The translations under genes and the position numbers were made by a program. Of a stretch of 42,369 bases of DNA, positions 16,527 to 23,269 are shown piece after piece (positions within the stretch are counted from its first letter, which is position 1; each line of letters begins with the position of its first letter). The DNA comes from JBMNQI01 sp050944055. GTDB lineage: Bacteria; Bacillota; Clostridia; Oscillospirales; Oscillospiraceae. Where the stretch lies: the NCBI GenBank assembly GCA_050944055.1, contig JBMNQI010000014.1, positions 1 through 42,369 of the forward strand, written 5' to 3'. The notes beneath the pieces were generated by a model that saw only the letters and a program-made list of their open reading frames with translations, had not been told where the DNA came from and ran no database searches.

Positions 16527-16800
16527 GCCTCATGTCCAGCGGGTCTGAAAGAGCGCGCCTCTCTCCGGGCTGCGGCTTTTCGCGCCTCTCCTCGACAAGA
16601 TCTGATTTTGTTATGCCGAAGTAATCAGCCATCATTTCAATCTTGTCGATACGGGGATATCTTCGCGCCATCAGCCACTCCGATACGGTGGAATATTTGA
16701 ATCCAAGGTCGCGGCATAAGTCAGCCCGTGTCTTTTCAGCCCTGTCTAAGTAATACTGTATGTTGTCCGCCATAATCCGTTTATTTCCCAGCCCGCTCAT
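16444..16800 (-). CDS. XRE-family HTH regulator (phage repressor-like)
   Basis: 118 residues from the ATG at 16800, preceded by AAGGGGGAAG; a longer frame to 16887 runs through its own promoter and is not used. The helix-turn-helix spans about 23-68 (KTRADLCRDLGFKYSTVSEWLMARRYPRIDKI). A charged linker and a C-terminal helical segment follow (LDMRLMELLRRASPEQKKAW), typical of phage-type XRE repressors that oligomerise through the tail. The promoter on this strand is TTGCAT (16852-16847), 17-base spacer, TACAAT (16829-16824), with an imperfect TACGCTT-type palindrome inside the spacer. It is divergent from the XRE gene at 16956 and convergent with the 52-residue ORF. Confidence 0.85.
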   Translation of the reverse strand: MSGLGNKRIMADNIQYYLDRAEKTRADLCRDLGFKYSTVSEWLMARRYPRIDKIEMMADYFGITKSDLVEERREKPQPGERRALSDPLDMRLMELLRRASPEQKKAWISLLESLAPSE

Positions 16801-16823
16801 TTTTCTTCCCCCTTCTCTTAGAT

Positions 16824-16909
16824 ATTGTACACTAAAAGCGTAAATAATGCAAGAATTTAAAAAATTTTTTCGTTTTACTCTTGACATTACGCTTTAAGCG
16901 TATTATAAT
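16824..16909. promoter_or_regulatory. Second divergent promoter pair with TACGCTT-W-AAGCGTA operators
   Basis: Leftward: TTGCAT (16852-16847), 17 bases, TACAAT (16829-16824), with an operator-like sequence at 16828-16842 (TACACTAAAAGCGTA). Rightward: TTGACA (16881-16886), 17 bases, TATAAT (16904-16909), with the perfect palindrome TACGCTTTAAGCGTA (16888-16902) filling the spacer. A protein bound there would block RNA polymerase. Confidence 0.8.
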
Positions 16910-16955
16910 CTGCTCAGCTATCATGGCAAATACTTACGACAGGAGATGATTCGGC

Positions 16956-17180
16956 TTGCAGATCACACTCAAAGCGGCGCGCGTAAACGCCGGGCTGACA
17001 ATTAAAGAGGCGGCTGCAAAAATAGGCGTGAGCGTCGGTACGCTCAGAAACTATGAAAAAGGCGCGACTTATCCGGATGTCGCAAGGCTTGAAGCTATCG
17101 AGCGTTTGTACGGAGCAGACTATTCCAGTATTAAATTTTGCCCTTCGGTTACGCTTAAAGCGGAACCGAACCGCTCTTAA
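16956..17180 (+). CDS. Small XRE-family HTH regulator
   Basis: 74 residues from a TTG start with AGGAG ten bases upstream; no ATG or GTG fits this frame. The HTH fills most of the protein: LKAARVNAGLTIKEAAAKIGVSVGTLRNYEKGATYPDVARLEAIERLY. No dimerisation tail is visible. It follows a consensus promoter whose spacer is a palindrome (16888-16902). Together with the divergent XRE gene it forms a CI/Cro-like pair. A further operator-like site lies inside its 3' end (17150-17164). Confidence 0.8.
   Translation: MQITLKAARVNAGLTIKEAAAKIGVSVGTLRNYEKGATYPDVARLEAIERLYGADYSSIKFCPSVTLKAEPNRS
17150..17164. promoter_or_regulatory. Imperfect TACGCTT operator copy inside the XRE gene
   Basis: TACGCTTAAAGCGGA differs at one arm position from the perfect palindromes at 16888 and 17195. 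It lies in coding sequence, 45 bases before the next copy. Confidence 0.5.
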
Positions 17181-17194
17181 TTCTGCCGTTTAAT

Positions 17195-17209
17195 TACGCT
17201 TAAAGCGTA
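17195..17209. promoter_or_regulatory. TACGCTTAAAGCGTA palindrome before the sigma factor gene
   Basis: A perfect 15-base palindrome 14 bases before the ATG of the sigma factor gene. No convincing -35/-10 pair was found beside it, so it may act as a roadblock on read-through from the promoter at 16881, or control a weak promoter. Confidence 0.65.
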
Positions 17210-17223
17210 GAATCGAGGCTATT

Positions 17224-17685
17224 ATGGATGCATATAAGCTCTATGAGGAGAATGAGCCGCTCGTTTACGCCTATATCAGGAAGCACTACCCCAGATATCT
17301 GCGCGACGAAGACATGCTGCAGGCCGCGCGTATCGGGCTTTGGACCGCCTGCCTGCGCTCGGACGGGTGCAGAAGCAGTTTTTCCACGTACGCCTGCGCC
17401 TGCATGGAAAACGAGATACGCGCGGAGTACCGCTTGCGCAGAGAGCGCCAGACCTCGCTTAGCTGGGAAGCAGGCGGCTCGGACCCGGCCGAGGAGGCGA
17501 TTGACCGCGCTCATGCGCGCGCTCTTTTAAGGAGGCTGTCCGGCGGGGACAGCCGGACGCGCAGCATACTTCTTGCACGCATGGAAGGCCTCACTCTCTG
17601 CGAGATAGGCGAAAAATTCGGCATGTCGCGCCACCAGGTGTCCCGCAGGATACGGGCGGCCAGGCAAAGATTAAACAGCAGGTAG
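17224..17685 (+). CDS. Sigma-70 family RNA polymerase sigma factor (phage/ECF-like)
   Basis: 153 residues. The N-terminal half has a region-2 signature (YIRKHYPRYLRDEDMLQAARIGLWTACLRSD, then FSTYACACMENEIRAEYR). The C-terminal part has a region-4 helix-turn-helix (GLTLCEIGEKFGMSRHQVSRRIRAARQRL). Region 3 is short or absent, as in ECF and small phage-encoded sigma factors, so it should direct core polymerase to a limited set of promoters. No anti-sigma gene with a membrane segment is adjacent. It follows the XRE gene by 43 bases, with an operator palindrome in the gap, so it is likely an output of that switch. The ribosome site is weak (TCGAGG). Confidence 0.85.
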   Translation: MDAYKLYEENEPLVYAYIRKHYPRYLRDEDMLQAARIGLWTACLRSDGCRSSFSTYACACMENEIRAEYRLRRERQTSLSWEAGGSDPAEEAIDRAHARALLRRLSGGDSRTRSILLARMEGLTLCEIGEKFGMSRHQVSRRIRAARQRLNSR

Positions 17686-17699
17686 GCAAAAGAATAGGC

Positions 17700-17888
17700 A
17701 TGGATATAGTGTTGACGCGCATAAAAAAGGTCGAGCGCGACGGCTATCTAAGCAAACCGAATTTCCCCCGCTGCCCCGTATGCGCAGCGGAAACTGACAG
17801 CGTCATAACTGTCGGCGGGATGGCTGTCGGCTGCTTTGAATGCGCAGAATTTGACGACGCCTGGGAGACTATTAAAAATGAACGATAA
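17700..17888 (+). CDS. Small zinc-ribbon protein, function unknown
   Basis: 62 residues with two CxxC pairs (Cys25/Cys28 in RCPVC and Cys45/Cys48 in GCFEC) 16 residues apart, a likely structural zinc site. It starts 14 bases after the sigma factor gene and its 3' end overlaps the next gene by 11 bases, so it appears to belong to the same transcript. No family recognised. Confidence 0.7.
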   Translation: MDIVLTRIKKVERDGYLSKPNFPRCPVCAAETDSVITVGGMAVGCFECAEFDDAWETIKNER

Positions 17889-18462
17889 GTCTTTGGTACC
17901 GGCTCTTGACCCGAATACGGGGAATTACATACTGCGAGGGTCTATGGTCCCGGGCGTGGAGGAGCTTGCGTGCGCTCTCGGCGATAGGGCGTCGCCCGCG
18001 GAGCAGGCAATGCGGGAATATATTAAGCGTCGCTATGGCGGCGGGCAAAGCGGCTTGCTGGTCCCGGAAGGCTGCGGCGGCTATGCCGAAGCGGCAGACC
18101 TCTTTTTAAGCGAGCATAGACTTATTCCGGCAACCGAAGTGAAGCCTATGTGGGGGCGAGAGCTTGGTGAAGTCTTCGCGGGTTCGCCCGATTTCATCGG
18201 TTTTTTTGACGGGACTTTCAGCGTCCTTGATTTCAACTTCACCTGCGACCTGCCTAAATCGCAGGTCGGCGCAAGGCTCAACGGGTATCAGAGCCTTGCT
18301 TTCCAGGCCGGGCTTTTTCCGGACAGCCTGTTCGCCGTTCAGTTTACGCCCGACGGTAAGTACCGCATTTTCCCGGCGGGCGACAAGGCGGATGGGTTCA
18401 GGCTCTGCCTTGAAGTCTGGCGGGAGAAGAATAAACCCCATCCGCCGGATATAATCCTTTGA
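17878..18462 (+). CDS. PD-(D/E)XK-like phage nuclease-family protein, probably lacking the catalytic lysine
   Basis: 194 residues from the ATG at 17878; the longer frame from 17836 would overlap the upstream gene further. The layout follows the phage RecB-like PD-(D/E)XK template: N-terminal GNYILRGSMVPGVEEL, a middle GYAEAADLFLSEHRLIPATE (Glu87), a core FAGSPDFIGFFDGTFSVLDFN (Asp105, Asp118, Asn120) and NGYQSLAFQAG after it. In active members the core ends D/E-x-K; here Lys is Asn120, so it may be inactive, or the lysine may be supplied elsewhere. Such proteins are typical of phage and conjugative-element replication modules. The assignment is from motif pattern only. Confidence 0.55.
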   Translation: MNDKSLVPALDPNTGNYILRGSMVPGVEELACALGDRASPAEQAMREYIKRRYGGGQSGLLVPEGCGGYAEAADLFLSEHRLIPATEVKPMWGRELGEVFAGSPDFIGFFDGTFSVLDFNFTCDLPKSQVGARLNGYQSLAFQAGLFPDSLFAVQFTPDGKYRIFPAGDKADGFRLCLEVWREKNKPHPPDIIL

Positions 18463-18636
18463 AATCCGGATCGCGCGGCTATATGTCGAATTTTAATGAA
18501 TTGTTGGAGTTTCTGCCTTTTTTCTTTGTTAAATATTATTATAAGTAAGTAAAACGCTCTTGCTATTTCCAGAATAAGGTAATAGAATTAGGTTGAGGTT
18601 AAGCCGCGGCATATTAATCAGGATAGGAGGTTTTAA

Positions 18637-18882
18637 ATGGAGCATAAAGACTCGTTGAAGCCGGGCGGCGCACCGGAGGCGCAGTCCGCTTCGTTTGCGA
18701 GATTGGGAAGAGGCAATAACTCCGGCTCTCCCCCCGTCGTCCCCATACCTACCAAATTCGATATGGTTCTGTGCCCCAGATGCCACGCAAGGCAGAAGCC
18801 CGGCCGCAAATCCTGTTTCGCCTGCCTTGCGCCCTTCGCCGCTGAAGGCGAAGCGGCAAATCACGCAGTTCCGCAAGTGTAA
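18637..18882 (+). CDS. Small zinc-ribbon protein, function unknown
   Basis: 81 residues. A Pro/Gly/Ser-rich N-terminal half appears disordered. It is followed by a zinc ribbon with Cys46/Cys49 (LCPRCHARQKPGRKSC) and Cys60/Cys63 (CFACLAPF). A very good AGGAGG lies upstream of the ATG. The preceding 174 bases carry no gene, so it probably has its own promoter. A terminator follows at 18936. No family recognised. Confidence 0.65.
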   Translation: MEHKDSLKPGGAPEAQSASFARLGRGNNSGSPPVVPIPTKFDMVLCPRCHARQKPGRKSCFACLAPFAAEGEAANHAVPQV

Positions 18883-18935
18883 CCGTTAGACCGCAGTTTC
18901 TAAACACATATCTCAAAGTCCGGGTTAATAAGCGA

Positions 18936-18961
18936 AAAAGCCGAGCATATACTCGGCTTTT
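18936..18961. terminator. Terminator between the accessory block and rpoN
   Basis: AAAAGCCGAG pairs perfectly with CTCGGCTTTT over a CATATA loop. It could serve both converging transcripts. Confidence 0.85.
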
Positions 18962-19007
18962 CTAATGCATTTGTCTTGGTGCAAACGCGCATCTCCGGCC
19001 GCGCGCC

Positions 19008-20363
19008 CTAGGTGCGGAGCTTTCTTCCCATTGTGCTGGGTATCCCGAGCTCTTCCCTGTATTTGGCTACGGTCCTGCGGGACAGGCAAACTCCTTCTCT
19101 TTCAATTATCCCGGATATTTCCCGGTCGCTGAGCGGCTTTGCTTTATTCTCTTTATCAATTATAGATTTCAGCATTTGCCTGGCCTGTTCCGGCGAGGGA
19201 ACGGCTCCGCGCATAATCCCGCTCAGGGCGCGGGAAAAAAAGTAGCTCATAGGAAAAACTCCGCCGGCGCATTGAACATATTTATTCCTCAGAGCCCTGC
19301 TGACAGTCGAAACGTGCACATTCATCCTGTCCGCGACATCCTCAAGAGACATGGGCTTTAGATGAGCCGGCCCGAGGCGGAAGAAGTCCTCCTGAATCTC
19401 CAGGATGCACCTGGCGCAGCCCAGGACTGTAGCCTCGCGCTGCTGGATGCTTTTTATCACCCATTTCGCCTGTTTGATTTTCCCGCCGAGGTATTCGCGC
19501 AGCTCTTTTTCGGTTGAATCCTGAAAAAGCTCCCTGTAAAACCCGCTTATCCTGATTTCGGGCAAATATGTTTCGTTAACGGCGGCTTCAAGCTTATCCC
19601 CGTTTTTCTTAATTATGACATCAGGATTAATAAAAGCGGGAGCTTCCCCGGCGGAGTAGCCCGAGCCTGGATAGGGGTTCAGGCTTCTAATAAGCTCGAG
19701 CGCCTTGCTCACATCCCGTATCTTTATACCGAGCTTTTCCGCGATATGATTATAGCAGCCCCTGCCGAGCTCATTAAGATAGCCTGAGATTATGCTTTCG
19801 ACGACATGGTCGGCAATATTCCGGCGTTTCAGCTGCAGGAGAAGGCATTCCTGCAGGCTCCGCGCGCCGACGCCGGCCGGTTCAAGCGTCTGAACCGCCG
19901 ATACAGCCTCGCTCAAAACCTCGCTGTTTATGCCGGCCGCTTTGGCAAGCTCGGTTTCATCCTCGTTGAAATATCCCCTGCCGTCAAGGCTTTCCACAAC
20001 ATACTCCGCGGCCGCAAGCACTTCTTTGTCAAGCTTCAGCATATGAAGCTGTGTCCTGACAAAATCACGGAGGTCTTCATCGTCGTTTATACCGGCGCGC
20101 GGGGAATCGCCGGCCTGTTCCTCAGTATCGGATATGTAATAAGACAAATTCTGAATATCCGCAGCTTCAAACCAGTTCAGCTTCCGCTTAAAAAGCGAAA
20201 ACTCATATTCAAATCCATGTTCAAGCTCAATTACGGGGTTTTCCTGAGCCAGGCTTTCAATATATTCAAGAAGCTCGTCGTTTCCCATCTGAAGTATTTC
20301 TATGGACTGAATGATCCGGGGAGACAGCGTCATTGCCTGCTTTGTATTAATATCCAGTTTCAA
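19008..20363 (-). CDS. rpoN: RNA polymerase sigma-54 factor
   Basis: 451 residues, normal length. Region I is present (TKQAMTLSPRIIQSIEILQMGNDELLEYIESLAQENPVIEL), followed by the core-binding domain (LQTLEPAGVGARSLQECLLLQL), the central HTH (SLEDVADRMNVHVSTVSRALRNKYVQ) and the C-terminal RpoN box (SRRTVAKYREELGIPST), which reads the -24 GG element. TTG start with GGGAGG eight bases upstream. Sigma-54 needs an AAA+ activator to open promoters; one is encoded 1.2 kb away (21584), and a matching -24/-12 promoter occurs at 23200. Confidence 0.95.
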   Translation of the reverse strand: MKLDINTKQAMTLSPRIIQSIEILQMGNDELLEYIESLAQENPVIELEHGFEYEFSLFKRKLNWFEAADIQNLSYYISDTEEQAGDSPRAGINDDEDLRDFVRTQLHMLKLDKEVLAAAEYVVESLDGRGYFNEDETELAKAAGINSEVLSEAVSAVQTLEPAGVGARSLQECLLLQLKRRNIADHVVESIISGYLNELGRGCYNHIAEKLGIKIRDVSKALELIRSLNPYPGSGYSAGEAPAFINPDVIIKKNGDKLEAAVNETYLPEIRISGFYRELFQDSTEKELREYLGGKIKQAKWVIKSIQQREATVLGCARCILEIQEDFFRLGPAHLKPMSLEDVADRMNVHVSTVSRALRNKYVQCAGGVFPMSYFFSRALSGIMRGAVPSPEQARQMLKSIIDKENKAKPLSDREISGIIEREGVCLSRRTVAKYREELGIPSTMGRKLRT

Positions 20364-20502
20364 AAGCTTCGCCTCCCAAACCCTATGTCTTTATAATAGC
20401 ATCTATACGCGTAATATAAAAGCCCGAATTAACGTTTATACCTCGTCTCCGCCTCCCAAAATTTAGCTCATTGCCTTCGCCCCGCTTAGCTCCAAGCTTG
20501 TT

Positions 20503-20531
20503 TTGACATTATTCAGAGTATGTGCTATATA
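20503..20531 (+). promoter_or_regulatory. Sigma-A-type promoter for the dehydrogenase gene
   Basis: TTGACA (20503-20508), 17-base spacer, TATATA (20526-20531), about 40 bases before the GTG start at 20574. Confidence 0.65.
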
Positions 20532-20573
20532 TTTTATCAGCGTATTACTGACTAAATTAAGAGGGTGTGCAAT

Positions 20574-21551
20574 GTGAAAATCGGAAAAAATGACAAAGTC
20601 GCGTGTCTGGGAGCGGGCGTAATAGGCGGGAGCTGGGCAATATGTTTTGCTATGAACGGCCATAAAACCGCTCTTTACGATATAAACGACGATATTCTGA
20701 AGGTCGCAATGGAGAGGGCCAGAAATAACCTGGAATTTTTAAAAGAAAAAGGGCTGATGAGCGAGGAGCAGGTTCAGGAGACGCTGGACAGGATAACGGC
20801 GACGACAGATATCAGTCAGGCCGTCAGCGATGTTAAGTTTATTCAGGAGTCCGGGCCGGAAAAATATGAGCTTAAACAGAAAATTATGGAGGCAGTAGAC
20901 GACTGCGCGCCTGCCGACGCGGTTTACGCCAGCAGCACCTCGGGTCTGCTTATAACCGAGATAGCCAAGTCCTCCCGTTTTCCGGGCAGATGCGTGGGCG
21001 GGCATCCCTATAACCCTCCGCACCTGATGCCCCTCGTGGAAATAACAAAGGGCGAGAAGACCGGCGACGAGGCCGTAAAAACGGCATATGATTTCTATAA
21101 GCAGCTGGGTAAGGAGCCAATTATACTTCACAAGGAAACTCTTGGGTTTATAGCCAACAGGCTGCAGATTGCGCTTGCCAGGGAAGCTATTAACCTTGTG
21201 CTTAATGGCGTATGCTCGGTCGAGGACGTCGACAAGGCGGTCACCTTCGGGCCGGGCCTGCGCTGGGCGGTAATGGGGCCGAATCTTCTCCAGCATCTCG
21301 CAGGCGGCGCCGGCGGCTTTAAGGCCTCGCATCAGCATCTGAGGTATTCAGGCGAATTGTGGCTTGAGGACATGGCAACATGGACGAAATTCCCCGAAGA
21401 ATGGACCGAGGTCGGGCAGGAGGGCGTGTATAAGGAAATGGAAAACCGGGCGCCCGAGTTCGGGCGCACCGAAGAAGAGCTCCTGCGCTTCAGGGACGAC
21501 ATGCTGCTCAAGCTGCTCAGCATGCACGGAAAGCTTAAGGAGATAGAATAG
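20574..21551 (+). CDS. 3-hydroxyacyl-CoA dehydrogenase-family NAD-dependent dehydrogenase
   Basis: 325 residues from GTG 20574, preferred because AGAGGG lies eight bases upstream; a GTG at 20565 would add three residues with no proper ribosome site. Rossmann motif GAGVIGGSWA (NAD), then ASSTSGLLITEIA and GGHPYNPPHLMPLVEI with the catalytic His-Pro, and the C-terminal helical domain (ETLGFIANRLQIALAREAINLV). The HPYNPPHLMPLVE pattern is closest to the lambda-crystallin (L-gulonate dehydrogenase), carnitine dehydrogenase and hydroxybutyryl-CoA dehydrogenase branch. It oxidises a beta-hydroxy acid or acyl-CoA; the exact substrate is not determined. It precedes the sigma-54 activator by 32 bases, so an operon is likely. 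Confidence 0.82.
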   Translation: MKIGKNDKVACLGAGVIGGSWAICFAMNGHKTALYDINDDILKVAMERARNNLEFLKEKGLMSEEQVQETLDRITATTDISQAVSDVKFIQESGPEKYELKQKIMEAVDDCAPADAVYASSTSGLLITEIAKSSRFPGRCVGGHPYNPPHLMPLVEITKGEKTGDEAVKTAYDFYKQLGKEPIILHKETLGFIANRLQIALAREAINLVLNGVCSVEDVDKAVTFGPGLRWAVMGPNLLQHLAGGAGGFKASHQHLRYSGELWLEDMATWTKFPEEWTEVGQEGVYKEMENRAPEFGRTEEELLRFRDDMLLKLLSMHGKLKEIE

Positions 21552-21583
21552 CGGCATAGAGTGGTCACTCGAAAGGAGTGCGT

Positions 21584-22960
21584 ATGGACGACATACAGCG
21601 TGTAATAGACGCTATCGACGACGGTATATACATCATCAACAGGGAAGGCTACATTGTAGCCGCCAACAAATCCTGGGTTGAGCACGTCAATATACCCGTA
21701 GAGCGCATAATCGGCAGATATGTCACGGACGTCCTGCGAGAATACTATTTCTCAGCCCAGTGCCTTCAGGAAAGCTCGGATTGGAAAATGCGTGAAAATG
21801 AATACGAGCAGGCAGTGTCCCTGAGGGTGCTCTCAGAAGGCGGCAGAATTGTCGACTTTTTTGAGGAGGGACGCCTGATTTCCATCGGCACGCCCATTTA
21901 CGACGATAACGGCGATTTATCTTATGTGCTCACTCTTGTTCGTGACCAGACCGCAATACCCGATTACGATAGGGCGCGCATTTATCAGGAAAACTTGTCA
22001 TTGCCCGGAAGCGACCTATTGGGCGTTTCGCCTGAGGTCGAGCATATACGCAGCCTGATAGATGAAGTGGCGGATACCGACGCGACGATACTTATTACCG
22101 GTGAAACAGGAGTCGGGAAGGAGGTAGTCGCCGACGAAATCCAGAGAAGGAGCTGCCGCCGCGACAAGCCGTTTATTAAGCTCAACTGCGCCGCAATACC
22201 CGAGAACCTGGTCGAGGCCGAGCTTTTCGGCTACGAATCAGGAGCGTTCACCGGCGCTTCAAAAGGCGGGAAGCCCGGTCTGTTTGAGGCCGCCAATCAC
22301 GGGACTATACTGCTTGACGAGATAGGCGAGTTCCCGCTCCAGCTCCAGCCTAAGCTGCTTCGAGCCATTCAGGAACGCGTCATAACCCGCGTCGGCGGCG
22401 TTGCCTCCATCCCGATTAACGTCAGGGTCCTCGCCTCAACAAACCAGGATCTGAAAAAGCTGGTTGAACAGCGGCGGTTCCGCGAGGACCTTTATTACAG
22501 GCTCAATGTTATTCCGATATATATACCGCCTCTTAGGGAGCGGCGTTCGGACATCCCGCTTCTGGCCAAAACCTCCCTTCAGGAGTTCTGCATAAAATAC
22601 AACCGCAGCAAAGTCTTTACGAAGGGCGCTCTTCAGGTCATGGAGGATTACGACTGGCCGGGAAATGTCCGCGAGCTTCGAAACCTCGTCGAGCGGCTTA
22701 CGGTTTTGGGCCTTCAGCGCGAAATTACAGCCCCAAGAGTTCACCGCTTCCTGAACTGGAAGGGCTCCCAATATCCCGCCCCCGAGCAGGAAGTTACGCT
22801 CAAAGAAGCCGTCGACCGCCTGGAATACAATATGATAGAGGCGGCGCTGCTTCGTTACGGCAGCACGTACCGCGCGGCCGAAGCGCTCGGTACCAGCCAG
22901 TCCACGCTCGTGCGCAAAGCGCAACGCCTGGGCATCAGCCTGGGGCCAAGGCGCGTTTAG
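21584..22960 (+). CDS. Sigma-54-dependent activator with PAS domain
   Basis: 458 residues from the ATG at 21584, with AAAGGAG five bases upstream. The N-terminal PAS-like sensor (residues 1-120, AIDDGIYIINREGYIVAANKSWVEHVN) is followed by an AAA+ domain. Walker A is GETGVGKE at about 173-180, the sigma-54 contact loop GAFTGA is at about 221-226 and Walker B is GTILLDEIGEF. Arginine-finger-type segments (RFREDLYYRLNVIPIYIPPLRER) and a Fis-type HTH at the C-terminus (TYRAAEALGTSQSTLVRKAQRLGI) complete it. It should activate sigma-54 promoters, most simply the one at 23200. The PAS ligand is unknown. No response-regulator receiver domain is present. A terminator follows at 22980. Confidence 0.93.
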   Translation: MDDIQRVIDAIDDGIYIINREGYIVAANKSWVEHVNIPVERIIGRYVTDVLREYYFSAQCLQESSDWKMRENEYEQAVSLRVLSEGGRIVDFFEEGRLISIGTPIYDDNGDLSYVLTLVRDQTAIPDYDRARIYQENLSLPGSDLLGVSPEVEHIRSLIDEVADTDATILITGETGVGKEVVADEIQRRSCRRDKPFIKLNCAAIPENLVEAELFGYESGAFTGASKGGKPGLFEAANHGTILLDEIGEFPLQLQPKLLRAIQERVITRVGGVASIPINVRVLASTNQDLKKLVEQRRFREDLYYRLNVIPIYIPPLRERRSDIPLLAKTSLQEFCIKYNRSKVFTKGALQVMEDYDWPGNVRELRNLVERLTVLGLQREITAPRVHRFLNWKGSQYPAPEQEVTLKEAVDRLEYNMIEAALLRYGSTYRAAEALGTSQSTLVRKAQRLGISLGPRRV

Positions 22961-22979
22961 TTCACAAAGACCACACATT

Positions 22980-23020
22980 AAGTTGATAATGATTCATGTG
23001 AGTCATTATCAACTTATTTT
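22980..23020 (+). terminator. Terminator of the sigma-54 activator gene
   Basis: AAGTTGATAATGA at 22980-22992 pairs perfectly with 23003-23015, followed by a T-rich tail. Confidence 0.85.
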
Positions 23021-23199
23021 TTGTCTTATATTTATTTGCCGTATCCCTTGTGCTGCAACGGTTCTATTGATATCTGAAATCCATGTAAAATATATTTGAT
23101 GCGTTTCCGGATTATTCTTATAGTTATATATTTTACTGATTATTGGAATTTTGCTGTATTTTCGCGGCTTGCCGCATTTTTTCATTCGACTTAAAAAGT

Positions 23200-23215
23200 T
23201 GGCACGCAATTTGCT
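23200..23215 (+). promoter_or_regulatory. Sigma-54 (-24/-12) promoter of the Liv operon
   Basis: TGGCACG-CAAT-TTGCT matches the consensus TGGCACG-N4-TTGCW at every specified position, with GG and GC ten bases apart. Predicted start of transcription is near 23226, about 45 bases before the ATG of the binding-protein gene. Confidence 0.85.
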
Positions 23216-23269
23216 CATATAATATGTAGCGACACTTGCAGGCATATAACATTTGAAAGGAAGGGTAAA

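Larger units (their letters stand above)
22961..23269. other. Intergenic region upstream of the Liv operon
   Basis: This 309-base gap holds a terminator (22980-23020), about 180 AT-rich bases that may contain the activator's enhancer sites (a GCGGCTTGCCGC inverted repeat lies near 23165), the sigma-54 promoter at 23200-23215 and an untranslated leader. No gene is seen. Confidence 0.6.
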
